A stretch of 64,000 bases of DNA. Source: Diaphorobacter sp. HDW4A (GTDB lineage: Bacteria; Pseudomonadota; Gammaproteobacteria; Burkholderiales; Burkholderiaceae_C). Numbering within the stretch: the stretch's first letter is position 1; every line of letters begins with the position of its first letter. Of this stretch, positions 52,951-62,394 are shown piece by piece. The DNA is taken from assembly GCF_011305995.1 (NCBI RefSeq), contig NZ_CP049910.1, positions 2,170,001-2,234,000 on the forward strand, given 5' to 3'. The translations under genes and the position numbers were made by a program. A model generated the notes under the pieces. That model made no database searches. It was not told where the DNA came from and was given only the letters and a program-made list of their open reading frames with translations.

Positions 52951-54153
52951 ATGAAGGACGCAGTCATCGTTTCGACAGCGCGCACCCCCATCGGCAAGGC
53001 GTTTCGCGGGGCATTCAATGACACGGAGGCCCCGGTGCTGGGCGGCCACGTGATCCGCGCGGCGCTCGACAAAGTGAAGGTGCAGGGCGAAGACGTCGGC
53101 GATGTGATTCTGGGCATCGCGGCCCAGCAGGGCACCCAGGGCTACAACCTGGGCCGCCTGTGCGGCTACACGGCCGGTCTGCCGGATTCGGTGGGCGGCA
53201 TGGTGATCGACCGCATGTGCGCTTCGGGCCTGATGAGCATCGCCACTGCGGCCAAGAGCATCATGGTGGGTGAGTACGACGTGGCCGTGGCAGGCGGTCT
53301 CGAGTCCATTTCGCTGGTGCAGAACAAGCACAAGAATTCGTTCCGTGCACAGTCCAAGGCGGTTCTGGCGGCCAAGCCCACGGCCTACATCCAGATGATC
53401 GAAACCGCTGAACTGGTGAGTCAGCGCTACGGCATCAGCCGCGAGGCGCAGGACGAGTACTCGCTGCGCAGCCAGCAGCGCGTGGCGGCGGCGCAGGCCA
53501 AGGGACTGTTCGATGACGAGATTGCGCCGCTCACCTCGGTCAAGCAATTGTTCGACAAGGAAGGCAACGTCACCGGTACGGAAGAGGTCACGCTGACCAA
53601 GGACGAGGGCAACCGCGGCGACACGACGCTGGAAAGCCTGGCCAAGCTCAAGCCTGTGTGGAAGAACGGCCAGTGGGTTGCCGAAGGCCAGTTCATCACG
53701 GCGGGCAATGCATCGCAGCTCTCCGACGGTGCGAGCGCCAGTGTGCTGATGAGCGCCAACGAGGCGCGTGAACGTGGTCTGACGCCAATGGGCATCTTCC
53801 GCGGCATGGCCGTGGCAGGTTGCCGCGCGGACGAGATGGGCATTGGCCCGGTGTTCGCGATTCCGAAACTGCTCAAGCAACATGGTCTCGGTGTGAAGGA
53901 CATCGACCTCTGGGAAATCAACGAGGCTTTCGCTTGCCAGGTGATCCATTGCCGCGATACGCTGGGTATTCCCGATGACCGTTTGAACGTCAATGGTGGT
54001 GCAATCTCCATAGGTCATCCCTTTGGCATGTCGGGTGCGCGACTGGTGGGTCATGCGTTGCTCGAAGGCCGTCGTCGTGGTGCACGCTACGCGGTGGTCA
54101 GCATGTGCATCGGCGGTGGCATGGGTGCTGCTGGCCTGTTCGAGATTCAGTGA
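52951..54153 (+). CDS. Thiolase (acetyl-CoA acetyltransferase family)
   Basis: 400 aa, full-length thiolase. Nucleophile Cys90 in [11 protein letters not shown], His356 in [10 protein letters not shown], and Cys386 in [13 protein letters not shown]. It cleaves a 3-ketoacyl-CoA with CoA, or the reverse. CAGGAGACAG is the ribosome site. Together with the preceding SDR and MaoC hydratase it completes a beta-oxidation turn; an acyl-CoA ligase and dehydrogenase are not in this block. Confidence 0.94.
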   Translation: MKDAVIVSTARTPIGKAFRGAFNDTEAPVLGGHVIRAALDKVKVQGEDVGDVILGIAAQQGTQGYNLGRLCGYTAGLPDSVGGMVIDRMCASGLMSIATAAKSIMVGEYDVAVAGGLESISLVQNKHKNSFRAQSKAVLAAKPTAYIQMIETAELVSQRYGISREAQDEYSLRSQQRVAAAQAKGLFDDEIAPLTSVKQLFDKEGNVTGTEEVTLTKDEGNRGDTTLESLAKLKPVWKNGQWVAEGQFITAGNASQLSDGASASVLMSANEARERGLTPMGIFRGMAVAGCRADEMGIGPVFAIPKLLKQHGLGVKDIDLWEINEAFACQVIHCRDTLGIPDDRLNVNGGAISIGHPFGMSGARLVGHALLEGRRRGARYAVVSMCIGGGMGAAGLFEIQ

Positions 54154-54192
54154 TTGTTATGTCCAAACTACCGCTAGCAAAGAGAGTTGACC

Positions 54193-55443
54193 ATGATGGA
54201 AAGCACCTTCGCCAGAATGAGTTTTGCGACGTATACATCTCCGAGCATGGCTTGCGTGCTCAAGGATGTTCCCGTATTTGACAAGGCCATCCCCGCACGC
54301 CCGGTGACGGTGCAGTCGGATTTCGTCTCGGCAGAGCAGTTCAGCCAGCTGACCAGCCTGCTGTACGAGGCCGCGATGGACACCGAGGGCTGGCGGCCAT
54401 TTCTCGACCAGCTACGCAAGCTGCTCAGCGGCAACTACGCATCGCTGATCGTGCGCCCTTGCAATGCCGATGATGTGGGCCTGATCGTCTCGGCTGCCGG
54501 TGAGCGGCGCGAGATTCCCTCCGGCAATCCCAAGATCGCGATGAGCCCGTTTCGCGGCCTGGTGACAGATCGGGTGGTGACGGTGAACGACGTCATGTCC
54601 GATTCGGAATGGCGCGCTTCGGCCTACTACACCGACTGGTGCAAGGATCTCAACGTTTACCACGTGCTGGCCGCCGACGTGGCGACCAAGGACGGCTGTG
54701 TTTATGGTCTGCGTATCGTTCGCCCGGAGAGCGACGTCAATTTCAACAAGCAGGAAAAGGACTTCTGCAGCATGGTGCTGCCGCACCTGAAGCGTGCGCT
54801 GAACCTGCACTTGGCCGTCAATCAGGACCGTCAGGTGATCTCGCTCTACAGCCGTGCGATGGCGCAGCTCATGGTCGGCGTGGTCATCCTCGATCAGAAC
54901 GGGGTGGTGATCGAGACCAATCCAGCCGCCACCGGCATTCTCGACATGCAGGATGGCCTGAAGGTGACGGGCGGCATGCTCGAAGCCAACTATGCCAACG
55001 ACAACCGCAAGCTGCAACGCCTGATCCGCGATGCGTTGATGCACACCCAGGTTTCGCGCCTGAGCATGACCGAGGGGATGTCGGTGAGCCGCCAATCGGG
55101 TCAGCTCAATTGGGGGGTGGTGGTGCAGAGCATCTCACCCGACGAATGGACAGAAGGCAAGCAGCGCCCCAGCGTGGCGGTCTTCGTGCGGGACACCGGC
55201 GGCAAGGCCGATCCACCAGTCAAGCTCGCGCAGCAACTGTTCCAGCTGACGCCGGCCGAGACATCGCTGGCTATCCAGTTGGCCAATGGCCTGTCTCTGG
55301 AGGAGGCCGCAGAAGCGCTCAACATCCGCCGCAACACGGCGCGCGCGCATTTGCGTTCGATCTTTTCCAAGACAGGCGTGCGTCGCCAGACCGAACTGGT
55401 GCGCATTTTCCTCAACAGTGTTGCCTGGTTGGGGAATAAGTAA
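54193..55443 (+). CDS. LuxR-type transcriptional regulator with PAS-like sensor
   Basis: 416 aa from ATG 54193 (54196 also possible). C-terminal LuxR HTH: LTPAETSLAIQLANGLSLEE, AAEALNIRRNTARAHLRSIF and SKTGVRRQTELVRIFL. A PAS-like region lies near residues 220-260 (MVGVVILDQNGVVIETNPAA). No N-terminal AHL domain is recognisable. Similar solo LuxR proteins control catabolic genes, for example TeiR for steroids in Comamonas testosteroni; that parallel is inference. It follows the thiolase by 39 bases and ends with a strong terminator. Confidence 0.85.
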   Translation: MMESTFARMSFATYTSPSMACVLKDVPVFDKAIPARPVTVQSDFVSAEQFSQLTSLLYEAAMDTEGWRPFLDQLRKLLSGNYASLIVRPCNADDVGLIVSAAGERREIPSGNPKIAMSPFRGLVTDRVVTVNDVMSDSEWRASAYYTDWCKDLNVYHVLAADVATKDGCVYGLRIVRPESDVNFNKQEKDFCSMVLPHLKRALNLHLAVNQDRQVISLYSRAMAQLMVGVVILDQNGVVIETNPAATGILDMQDGLKVTGGMLEANYANDNRKLQRLIRDALMHTQVSRLSMTEGMSVSRQSGQLNWGVVVQSISPDEWTEGKQRPSVAVFVRDTGGKADPPVKLAQQLFQLTPAETSLAIQLANGLSLEEAAEALNIRRNTARAHLRSIFSKTGVRRQTELVRIFLNSVAWLGNK

Positions 55444-55485
55444 GAAGTTTTGAGTGTGAGAGTCCTTTGTTCGTTACTTCATTCA

Positions 55486-55512
55486 GGCCCGGTTCATACC
55501 GGGCCTTTTTTT
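55486..55512 (+). terminator. Rho-independent terminator after LuxR-type gene
   Basis: Stem GGCCCGG/CCGGGCC, loop TTCATA, then seven Ts (55506-55512). It ends the + strand SDR-MaoC-thiolase-LuxR run and faces the 3' end of panD. Confidence 0.93.
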
Positions 55513-55543
55513 ATGACGCGTTCAAAGCGCATTCAAAGCGTAT

Positions 55544-55906
55544 TCAAATCTTCTTGATTTCTTGAATCCGGTTATTTTCACCAAGCAGTACAACTTTCGG
55601 CTTCCAGAGATCAACCTGCGAATCGTCGACGGGTGAGTAAGTGCAGATGATCAGCAGATCTCCCACGTGCGCCCTGCGTGCGGCAGCGCCATTCAATGAA
55701 ATCGCACCGGAGCCGCGCGCGGCTTTGATGATGTAGGTGGAGAAACGCTCGCCGTTGTTGACGTTGTAGAGCTCGATCTTTTCGAACTCGCGCATGTCGG
55801 CGGCTTCCAGCAGGTCTTCGTCGATCCCGCAGGAACCTTCGTAGTGCAGATCCGCTTCTGTGACTGTTGCGCGATGGAGTTTGGCGCGCAGCATGACTCT
55901 GGTCAT
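55544..55906 (-). CDS. panD: Aspartate 1-decarboxylase PanD
   Basis: 120 aa pyruvoyl enzyme making beta-alanine for pantothenate and CoA. Start ATG 55906 with AGGAAAAG upstream; [20 protein letters not shown], then the self-cleavage site at Gly24-Ser25 (YEGSCGID). Later [24 protein letters not shown] sequence is conserved. Upstream open codons to 55999 are not used. It stands alone, not with panB or panC, next to a catabolic run that uses CoA heavily. Confident assignment. Confidence 0.94.
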   Translation of the reverse strand: MTRVMLRAKLHRATVTEADLHYEGSCGIDEDLLEAADMREFEKIELYNVNNGERFSTYIIKAARGSGAISLNGAAARRAHVGDLLIICTYSPVDDSQVDLWKPKVVLLGENNRIQEIKKI

Positions 55907-56259
55907 TAACTTTTCCTGGTTGGTCAAAATAATTCGTGGATTGAATATCTTCAAAAATGTGATATTGCCGAGAATATCGATTTGGATATTCAAACCCACG
56001 CGCCCGGATTAATGGGCGGGCGAAGTATCCATTTTTTCTTTTCATCACTCAACCCCTGAATAAGGCATATGCATATGTCTTATTCAATCGTTGGACATTG
56101 CGCCCGCAGAAGGTCTCTCGGCGCGGAATTGTCACGATTGCGGCCCTGCACCGTCCATTTGGAGTATGTCGCCACGCCACGTCGCGGCAAAACTGAACGG
56201 CATGCATTGAATGCTCAGACTGGATCGGAACACACAGAACAACGGAGACAACGGAGCCC
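55907..56259. other. Divergent promoter region, panD / GMC operon
   Basis: 353 gene-free bases. On the panD side, an inverted repeat TTGAATATC/GATATTCAA (55941-55949, 55985-55993) in AT-rich DNA. On the GMC side, the 30-base palindrome at 56057-56086, which lies 173 bases before the GMC start. Confidence 0.6.
56057..56086. promoter_or_regulatory. 30-base near-perfect palindrome, likely operator
   Basis: Left half TGAATAAGGCATATG, right half CATATGTCTTATTCA; only one pair of positions does not match. AT-rich in a GC-rich context. Regulator unknown. Confidence 0.65.
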
Positions 56260-57939
56260 ATGAACACCCCCTTCGACTACATCATCATCGGCGCAGGTTC
56301 GGCCGGTGGCACGCTGGCCGCGCGCCTGAGCGAGGACGCGCGCAACCGCGTGCTGCTACTCGAGGGCGGCGGCACGCACAAGGATCTGTTGGTCGACATG
56401 CCCTCGGGCTGGGGCCAGATGATCTACAACCCCAAGTACTCGTGGGGCCACAAGACCGAGCCCGAGCGCTGGGCGGGCGGACGCGCGATCTCGCTGCCGC
56501 GCGGCAAGCGGCTGGGTGGCTCGTCGTCGATCAACGGCATGATCTACGTGCGCGGCGACCGCGCGGATTTCGACAACTGGGCGGCGCTAGGCGCCAAGGG
56601 CTGGAGCTATGCAGAGCTGCTGCCGTACTTCGTGCGCACCGAAAACCAGCTCAGCGATCAGCCCGCGTTTCGCAGCACATCGCTGCATGGAAGGGGGGGA
56701 CCGCTGACCGCCGCCGACGTGCCCGATCCGCAGCCGGTGACACAGGCCATGGTGCGCGCGGCCATCGAGGCCGGTTTGCCCGCCTGTGCTGATTTCAACA
56801 ACGGACATCCCAACGGTGCGGGCGTCTTCCAAACCAATGTGAAGAACGGCCGCCGCTCGTCCATCGCCCGCAACGCCATCGAGCCCGCGATGGCGCGCAA
56901 GAATCTCGACGTGCGCACGCAGATGCTGGTCACGCGCATCTTCATTGAAAACGGCCGCGCCGTGGGCGTCGCCTGGCGTGACGAGCGCGGCGGCCTGCAC
57001 GAGGCGTGCGCGGGCAAAGAGGTGCTGCTCTGCGCGGGTGCGCTGCAGTCACCGCAGCTGCTGATGCTCTCGGGCATTGGCCCGGCGGAGCATCTGCGCG
57101 AGATGGGAATTGAGGTGCAGGTTGATCTGCCGGGCGTCGGTGCAAACTTGCAGGATCACGCCATCGTTCCCATGTCCTGGCGCATGAAACCCGGCACTCC
57201 TAGCTTCAACAAGTCGCTGCGCGGCATCGGCATTGCGGCGTCGCTGGCCAAGTATCTGGTCACGCGCACCGGCGCGATGGCCATGCCGGGCTCCGAGTTC
57301 GCGGCGTGGTTCAGCAGCGATCCCGGCCTCCCGTACAACGACATCCAGATCCACGGCCTGCCCGTGACCGGCGACATCGAGGCCTTCATGCGCGACGGCA
57401 AGACCTATCGCACCGAAGCTTTTCCTGGCATGACGATGGCGCCATACCAGGTGCGCCCGTATTCGCGCGGCGAACTCAAACTGCGCAGCCGCCAGCCCGA
57501 AGACATGGCCAGCGTGCGCATGAACTATCTGCACGATGAGCGCGACCGCAAGGCCTTGCTCCACGGCATTCGGGTGGCGATGAAGATAGCGCAACAGCCC
57601 GCGCTGGCCGGGTTGATCGAGGAGCAGACGCGGCCCAAAGCCCATGTCCAAAGCGACGACGAACTGCTCGACTGGCTGGGCATGTACCTCGGCTCGGGCC
57701 ACCACGCCAGCGGCACCTGCCGTATGGGCGATGCAAACGATCCGCTGGCCGTCGTCACGCCCGACCTCAAGCTGCGCGGCGTGCAGGGCCTGCGGGTGAT
57801 CGATGCGTCGGTCATGCCGCATCTGGTCTCGGGCAACACCAACGCACCGACCGTGGTGATCGGCGACAAGGGCGCGGATCTGGTGCTTGGGAAGCCAGCG
57901 CTTGCGGCCTTAACCGGCATCCAGACTGCGGTGGCTTGA
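56260..57939 (+). CDS. GMC-family FAD oxidoreductase (choline dehydrogenase-like)
   Basis: 559 aa. FAD loop DYIIIGAGSAGGTLAARLSE at residues about 6-25; GMC signature GKRLGGSSSINGMIYVRGDR; C-terminal catalytic region GSGHHASGTCRMGD and VSGNTNAPTVVIGDKGAD (His and Asn pair). It oxidises an alcohol to an aldehyde, likely with a quinone or other acceptor. No signal peptide is seen, so probably cytoplasmic or membrane-peripheral. The stop overlaps the frame of the following MFS gene. Confidence 0.93.
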   Translation: MNTPFDYIIIGAGSAGGTLAARLSEDARNRVLLLEGGGTHKDLLVDMPSGWGQMIYNPKYSWGHKTEPERWAGGRAISLPRGKRLGGSSSINGMIYVRGDRADFDNWAALGAKGWSYAELLPYFVRTENQLSDQPAFRSTSLHGRGGPLTAADVPDPQPVTQAMVRAAIEAGLPACADFNNGHPNGAGVFQTNVKNGRRSSIARNAIEPAMARKNLDVRTQMLVTRIFIENGRAVGVAWRDERGGLHEACAGKEVLLCAGALQSPQLLMLSGIGPAEHLREMGIEVQVDLPGVGANLQDHAIVPMSWRMKPGTPSFNKSLRGIGIAASLAKYLVTRTGAMAMPGSEFAAWFSSDPGLPYNDIQIHGLPVTGDIEAFMRDGKTYRTEAFPGMTMAPYQVRPYSRGELKLRSRQPEDMASVRMNYLHDERDRKALLHGIRVAMKIAQQPALAGLIEEQTRPKAHVQSDDELLDWLGMYLGSGHHASGTCRMGDANDPLAVVTPDLKLRGVQGLRVIDASVMPHLVSGNTNAPTVVIGDKGADLVLGKPALAALTGIQTAVA

Positions 57940-57986
57940 TCCACCTGAACGTTCCAAAACTACAGCTACAACAACAAAACAAAATC

Positions 57987-59288
57987 ATGAGTCAGATGAC
58001 ACACTTCAACCGCTCCCGCCGCTACATGCTGGTACTGCTGACCGCGCTTTCCGCAGTGACCTTCATGGACCGCCAGATCCTCGCCGTACTGCTGCAGCCG
58101 ATCAAGCAGGAGTTCGGTTTTTCTGACCTGCAGATCGGCCTGATCACCGGGCTCGGCTTTGCAATCACCTTCGGGCTGCTCGGCATTCCAATGGGCCGGC
58201 TTGCGGACCGCGTCGAGCGCCGCAGCCTCGTGGCCTGGTGCCGTGGCATCGGCGGCGGCATTGCGGCGTTGGGCGCATTGGCGACGGGATCGAGCGGGCT
58301 CACCGCCTCGCGCGGTGGTGCGGCGTTGGGTGATGCGGGCGGTGGCGCGGCCTCCATGTCCATGCTGGCCGATCTGTACGCGCCGCATGAGCGCTCGCGT
58401 GTGATGAGCATCTTCGGCATGGGCGGCAGTGCGGGTGCGATGCTCGCTTTGCTCGCCGGGCCCGTGTTGGCCGAGCTTTGGGGGTGGCGGGTGACTATGG
58501 CGCTGGTAGGGCTGGCGAGTGTGGTGCTGGCCTGTGTGCTGCGCTGGACAGTGGGCGAGCCACAGCGCAGCGCGGCTGGACAGGGTGGCACCAAGGCGGC
58601 GTCTGCGGCCGAGGCTGGCTCGATCAAGAAAACAACCGCCGTGCTGCAGATCTGGCGCGAGCCGGTCACGCGCTGGCTCATCGTCGGCGCGGCCTGCGCG
58701 TTGTTTGCCAATCTGTCGTTCGGCGCATGGAACACCGCACTGCTCGCACGCCGGTTCGATCTATCGCTGCGCGACGCCGGCTGGATCTCTGCTGGCGCAG
58801 CGCTTTTTGCGGTGAGCGGCGCACTGATCTCGGGCTGGCTTACCGACAAACTGGCTCAGCGTGACCAGCGTTGGCAGATTGGCGTGCCGGTCGTTGCGCT
58901 GTCCATCTCCACCGTGTTCGGGCTTGGCTATCTGCTCACCGGAACGCAGCAGTTTGCGTTGACCATGGTGCTGCTCATGGGCTACGCGCTGTTTTCGCCA
59001 TGGTGGGCGGCACCCACTTATGCCGCTCTGAGCCTCATCGTTCCGTCATCACGCAGAGCCACGGCCAGCGCCATGGTGCTGATGTCTGGCGCGCTGCTGG
59101 GCAATGGCCTCGGCCCCATTGTCGCGGGCCTGCTCAGCGACTTCTATAACGGCATCCGCCCCGGCGACGGTCTGCGTCTGGCACTGCTCACCATGGGCTG
59201 CTTCATGTTGCCCAGCGTGTTTGCCTTCTCGCGGGCTATGGCGCATTACCCACAGGCCTACCGATTGGCCCACGCTCCTGCGGTTTGA
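57987..59288 (+). CDS. MFS transporter
   Basis: 433 aa from ATG 57987; TTG 57936 is in frame and overlaps the GMC stop. Twelve hydrophobic helices are expected. The first two helices read MLVLLTALSAVTFMDRQILA and GLITGLGFAITFGLLGIPMG, with the loop motif GRLADRVERRSL. The FMDRQILA pattern is shared with the permease at 62395, so both belong to the same aromatic/steroid-acid-type MFS subfamily. It probably imports the pathway substrate. It precedes the EthD-type gene. Confidence 0.9.
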   Translation: MSQMTHFNRSRRYMLVLLTALSAVTFMDRQILAVLLQPIKQEFGFSDLQIGLITGLGFAITFGLLGIPMGRLADRVERRSLVAWCRGIGGGIAALGALATGSSGLTASRGGAALGDAGGGAASMSMLADLYAPHERSRVMSIFGMGGSAGAMLALLAGPVLAELWGWRVTMALVGLASVVLACVLRWTVGEPQRSAAGQGGTKAASAAEAGSIKKTTAVLQIWREPVTRWLIVGAACALFANLSFGAWNTALLARRFDLSLRDAGWISAGAALFAVSGALISGWLTDKLAQRDQRWQIGVPVVALSISTVFGLGYLLTGTQQFALTMVLLMGYALFSPWWAAPTYAALSLIVPSSRRATASAMVLMSGALLGNGLGPIVAGLLSDFYNGIRPGDGLRLALLTMGCFMLPSVFAFSRAMAHYPQAYRLAHAPAV

Positions 59289-59307
59289 ATCCACGGGCAC
59301 ATAAGAC

Positions 59308-59991
59308 ATGAAAAATTCCGTCTGGAAAATGATCTACCTCGCGCGCCGCAACCCCACGCTCGCGCGCGAACAATTCCCCGAAACCTGGCGCTCGCACTCC
59401 GCTTTAGGCAAGCAATGCAAGAACGTAGGCCAACGCGTCAAGGCTGTAGCCCAGTGCTCGCGCGTGTTGGACGATGCACTGCCCAGTACGCTCAGCCGCG
59501 ACTACGACGGCGTGAACCTCATGGTCCTCGCCGACCGCGACTCCGGCGACGCCATCTGGAGAGACCCCGAAACCTTGGCCATCATGCGCCCCGACGAACC
59601 CCGCGTGTTCGCCGACTATGTGCGTAATTTCTCGATGCTCTGCGAACAGCACGTGCTGCGCGGCGATGGAGAGGGCGCGGTCTATCCGCAGCGCGACGCG
59701 GTGATCCTCATCGGCTTCTTGCAGCGCGAGCCCGCGTTCACCATGGCTCAACCAGTCCCCGCCAGCCTGCCCGCACCATGGAGTACAGGAGGACTCAACG
59801 CAGCGCACCGCATCGTCTGCAACACGCTAGACGCCCCCGCTCCCGTGGGCTACGAATACGGCTATATCGTGGAATGGTGGTTTGATACTGTCAAAGCAGC
59901 GCAAGAGGCTGCTCTGGCGCTGAGCGATGCGAACGAGGCCTTTGGCGACTGCGTGTTCATGCTCACACAAGTAACGCACAGCCGCCCCTGA
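59308..59991 (+). CDS. EthD-like domain protein
   Basis: 227 aa. The N-terminal half resembles the EthD ferredoxin-like fold (MIYLARRNPTLAREQFPETW then RSHSALGKQC), and the C-terminal half contains a second related unit (YGYIVEWWFDTVKAAQEAAL). EthD-type proteins are found beside oxygenases and may act in redox partner handling or as isomerases, but the function here is unknown. Last gene of the GMC-MFS-EthD run. Confidence 0.7.
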   Translation: MKNSVWKMIYLARRNPTLAREQFPETWRSHSALGKQCKNVGQRVKAVAQCSRVLDDALPSTLSRDYDGVNLMVLADRDSGDAIWRDPETLAIMRPDEPRVFADYVRNFSMLCEQHVLRGDGEGAVYPQRDAVILIGFLQREPAFTMAQPVPASLPAPWSTGGLNAAHRIVCNTLDAPAPVGYEYGYIVEWWFDTVKAAQEAALALSDANEAFGDCVFMLTQVTHSRP

Positions 59992-60202
59992 ACAAATCCG
60001 CTCCTCGCACCCAGCAGCGGGTCAACGAAGCGAGCAGAGCCGTCGATCCATCACCCCAACGGCAAGACGGGCCCTCAGGCTAGGCGTCTCACGCGTAGAC
60101 AGTACTCTCGTACGGCAAGCATGAGCAACGACGCATGAGGGTCCGTATTGCCGCCCCCAAACGATCAACCAATCGAAGCCGAAAGGCTTCGTGACCAAAA
60201 CA

Positions 60203-60237
60203 CAAAAAAAGCCCGCAGAACAAAAGTCCCACGGGCT
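60203..60237 (-). terminator. Rho-independent terminator after Rieske gene
   Basis: On the - strand AGCCCG pairs with CGGGCT, followed by a run of seven Ts. Located 26 bases past the Rieske oxygenase stop. Confidence 0.8.
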
Positions 60238-60263
60238 TCAAACCTTGGTAGTCGAAAAGAAAA

Positions 60264-61373
60264 TTAAGCGGGAGTGGCTTCGGGTTCTTGGGTGTAGGCG
60301 ACCATTCCCTTGGGGATGTACTTGCCTTCGCATTGTTCCAGATACTCCTGCGCCTTGGCACGCGGATTGTAGAACTGCTTGTACCAGATGCGCGCCTTGA
60401 GGAATGGGCCGTCGCTCGGAATGAACAGCGGATTCAGGCAAGGCGCCTTCTGGTTCCACACTTCGAAGTCCTGTGCAAACGCGAGCAGGCTGGCTTCCTG
60501 GAACTGGCGTGCAGCGACCACATCTGCCGGGCCAGGCTTGCCGCCGTGGGCGGTGCGCACGAGCAGGTTGTGCCAGACCTTGATCTTGCCGTCCTCGATG
60601 GGTGTGTGCATGATCATCATGAACGAATTGAACATACCGGTCACGCTCGAGACCAGGATGGCGGGGCCGTGGTACCAGGTGTCGGTGTGCAGCAGGTCGC
60701 TGGCACCGCCTTCGCCCACCAGCGTGCGGTGGCCGCCGCACTGGCGTTGGATGGCGTTGGTGCCCTTGAATTCGTTTTCGAAGCGCTCGACGGTGGAGCC
60801 GTGGATGGGGCTCAGGTGGCCGTAGTCGGCTATGTTGTCCACCACTTCCTGCGGGTGCTGGTTCAGCTCGCCCAGATAGTCCCACTTGCCGTTGACGAAG
60901 TTTTCGTCATCCCAGGCCGCGAAGTGGGGCAGGGGATAGTCGGGTTCGCCGCCTTCGGGGTCGAACCATACCCAGATCGCGCCGTAGCGCTCTTCGACCT
61001 TCCAGGTCTTCACGGCCGCAGCTGCAGGAATCGGGCCGTCGTGATATGGGATGTCGTCGCACTTGCCGTCCGCGCCGAAGCGCCAGCCGTGATATGGGCA
61101 ACGGATGCCGTCGCCTTCCACGTTGCTGCCGCCGCCGTCGAGCACCACATAGCTGGTGGTGTTGCGCGCGGCCAAGTGGGTCTTCATGTGCGGGCAGTAA
61201 GCGTCCAGCAGGATGACCTTGCCGGATTCGCGGCCGCGGTACAACGCGAAGTCCTGACCGAAAAAGCGCACGGCCACGGGCTTGTGGGTGTTGAGCGATT
61301 CAGCGTCGGAAATCATGAACCAGCCGCGTGGATAGGTGTATTCACCGAGGCGGTAGTCTTTGGTGTTTGCCAT
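60264..61373 (-). CDS. Rieske non-heme iron oxygenase (KshA-like)
   Basis: 369 aa terminal oxygenase. Rieske ligands are Cys60/His62 (CPH) and Cys92/His95 (CPYHGW). The mononuclear-iron site is in DNIADYGHLSPIHG: Asp183, His186 and His191. The N terminus YPRGWFMISDAESL resembles 3-ketosteroid 9-alpha-hydroxylase (KshA) and related enzymes for fused-ring substrates. The spacing between the two Rieske pairs (29 residues) is longer than the usual 16-17. A ferredoxin reductase partner is not in view. GGAGACAGCC is its ribosome site. Confidence 0.88.
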   Translation of the reverse strand: MANTKDYRLGEYTYPRGWFMISDAESLNTHKPVAVRFFGQDFALYRGRESGKVILLDAYCPHMKTHLAARNTTSYVVLDGGGSNVEGDGIRCPYHGWRFGADGKCDDIPYHDGPIPAAAAVKTWKVEERYGAIWVWFDPEGGEPDYPLPHFAAWDDENFVNGKWDYLGELNQHPQEVVDNIADYGHLSPIHGSTVERFENEFKGTNAIQRQCGGHRTLVGEGGASDLLHTDTWYHGPAILVSSVTGMFNSFMMIMHTPIEDGKIKVWHNLLVRTAHGGKPGPADVVAARQFQEASLLAFAQDFEVWNQKAPCLNPLFIPSDGPFLKARIWYKQFYNPRAKAQEYLEQCEGKYIPKGMVAYTQEPEATPA

Positions 61374-61487
61374 GGATGGCTGTCTCCGTATTTGGTTGTG
61401 GGTGAGTGATGTTGAGCGACGCCCAGTGGCTTTGCATACTCTGTTTGGACGAGATGCCGGGCGCGAGATTGATCTATCGCAAATGGC

Positions 61488-62336
61488 TTATGCGCCTGCG
61501 TTTACGGGCGCTTCCAAGCGTTCCTTGTGGAGCGGTTGTAGGTCGATCATGGCGGGCGATTTGGCGAGCGGTGGGGCGTCGGCGGAGGTTGCCAGCCAGA
61601 ACAGCGCGGCGGCGATCTGCTCGGGCGTAGACGCGCCGTAGCGCTGTGCGAGCAGGCCGTCGTCGCCGAGCGTGGCCTTCACTGCCTCGGTCGAGACCAC
61701 GCCGGGGTTCACGCTGAACGCGCAGATGCCGCGCTTCTTGTATTCGGTGTTGATGCAGCCCGCAAGGCGCGCAATCGCCGCCTTCGATGCGCCATACGCA
61801 AACCCCCAGCCGCCCTGATCGGCGGGCACGGGCGGGTTGAACTGCCCTGCAGCCGAACACACATTGATGATGCGGCCAGCCCCTTGGGCCAGCATGCCCG
61901 GCAGGAGCCGCTGGGCGAGCTGAAAGGGTGCGTAGACATTGCCTTGTATGGTGCGAGCGAGGGCGTCGAGGCTGAGATCGGGCAGCAGTGCGTTGACTTC
62001 GCGGTCCTGGTATACAGCGTTGTTGATCAGCAGATCGACCCGGCCGTAGTGCGCGAGCACGGCGTCCGTCGCGCGGTCGAGCGACGCGCCGTCCATCAGA
62101 TCCATCGCGTGGGCGAATACGTCGCCACCAGCCTCGCGGATCTGCGCGGCGGTGGATTCCAGGCTGCCCGGCAGCAGCGAGCCGTCGGGGTTGCGCAACT
62201 GGTGCGCGAGCTGCGTGCCTTCGGTCAGTGTGCGCGCGGTGATCGCCACGCGCCAGCCCTGACGCGCGAAATAAATGGCCGTGGCGGCCCCGATGCCCCG
62301 GCTGGCGCCGGTAATGAAAAGGACGGGAGCGGTCAT
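61488..62336 (-). CDS. Short-chain dehydrogenase/reductase
   Basis: 282 aa. Cofactor loop ITGASRGIGAATAIYFARQG near residue 8; LINNAVYQDREVNALLPDLS; catalytic NVCSAAGQF and YGASKAAIARL. An Arg after the second strand (AITARTLTEG) suggests NADP(H). Probably oxidises a hydroxyl introduced by the Rieske oxygenase; it lies 114 bases upstream of that gene on the same strand. Confidence 0.92.
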   Translation of the reverse strand: MTAPVLFITGASRGIGAATAIYFARQGWRVAITARTLTEGTQLAHQLRNPDGSLLPGSLESTAAQIREAGGDVFAHAMDLMDGASLDRATDAVLAHYGRVDLLINNAVYQDREVNALLPDLSLDALARTIQGNVYAPFQLAQRLLPGMLAQGAGRIINVCSAAGQFNPPVPADQGGWGFAYGASKAAIARLAGCINTEYKKRGICAFSVNPGVVSTEAVKATLGDDGLLAQRYGASTPEQIAAALFWLATSADAPPLAKSPAMIDLQPLHKERLEAPVNAGA

Positions 62337-62394
62337 GTCGGGAACTCTTGGAATTTTGTGCTTGAGGGCGAGTGGCTGAATTTTCTGGAATTCA

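Noticed and set aside
52564..54054. 496-codon open frame antisense to the thiolase and MaoC genes
   Set aside because: His/Arg-rich composition typical of the mirror of a high-GC gene, with no domain; the + strand genes have all their catalytic residues.
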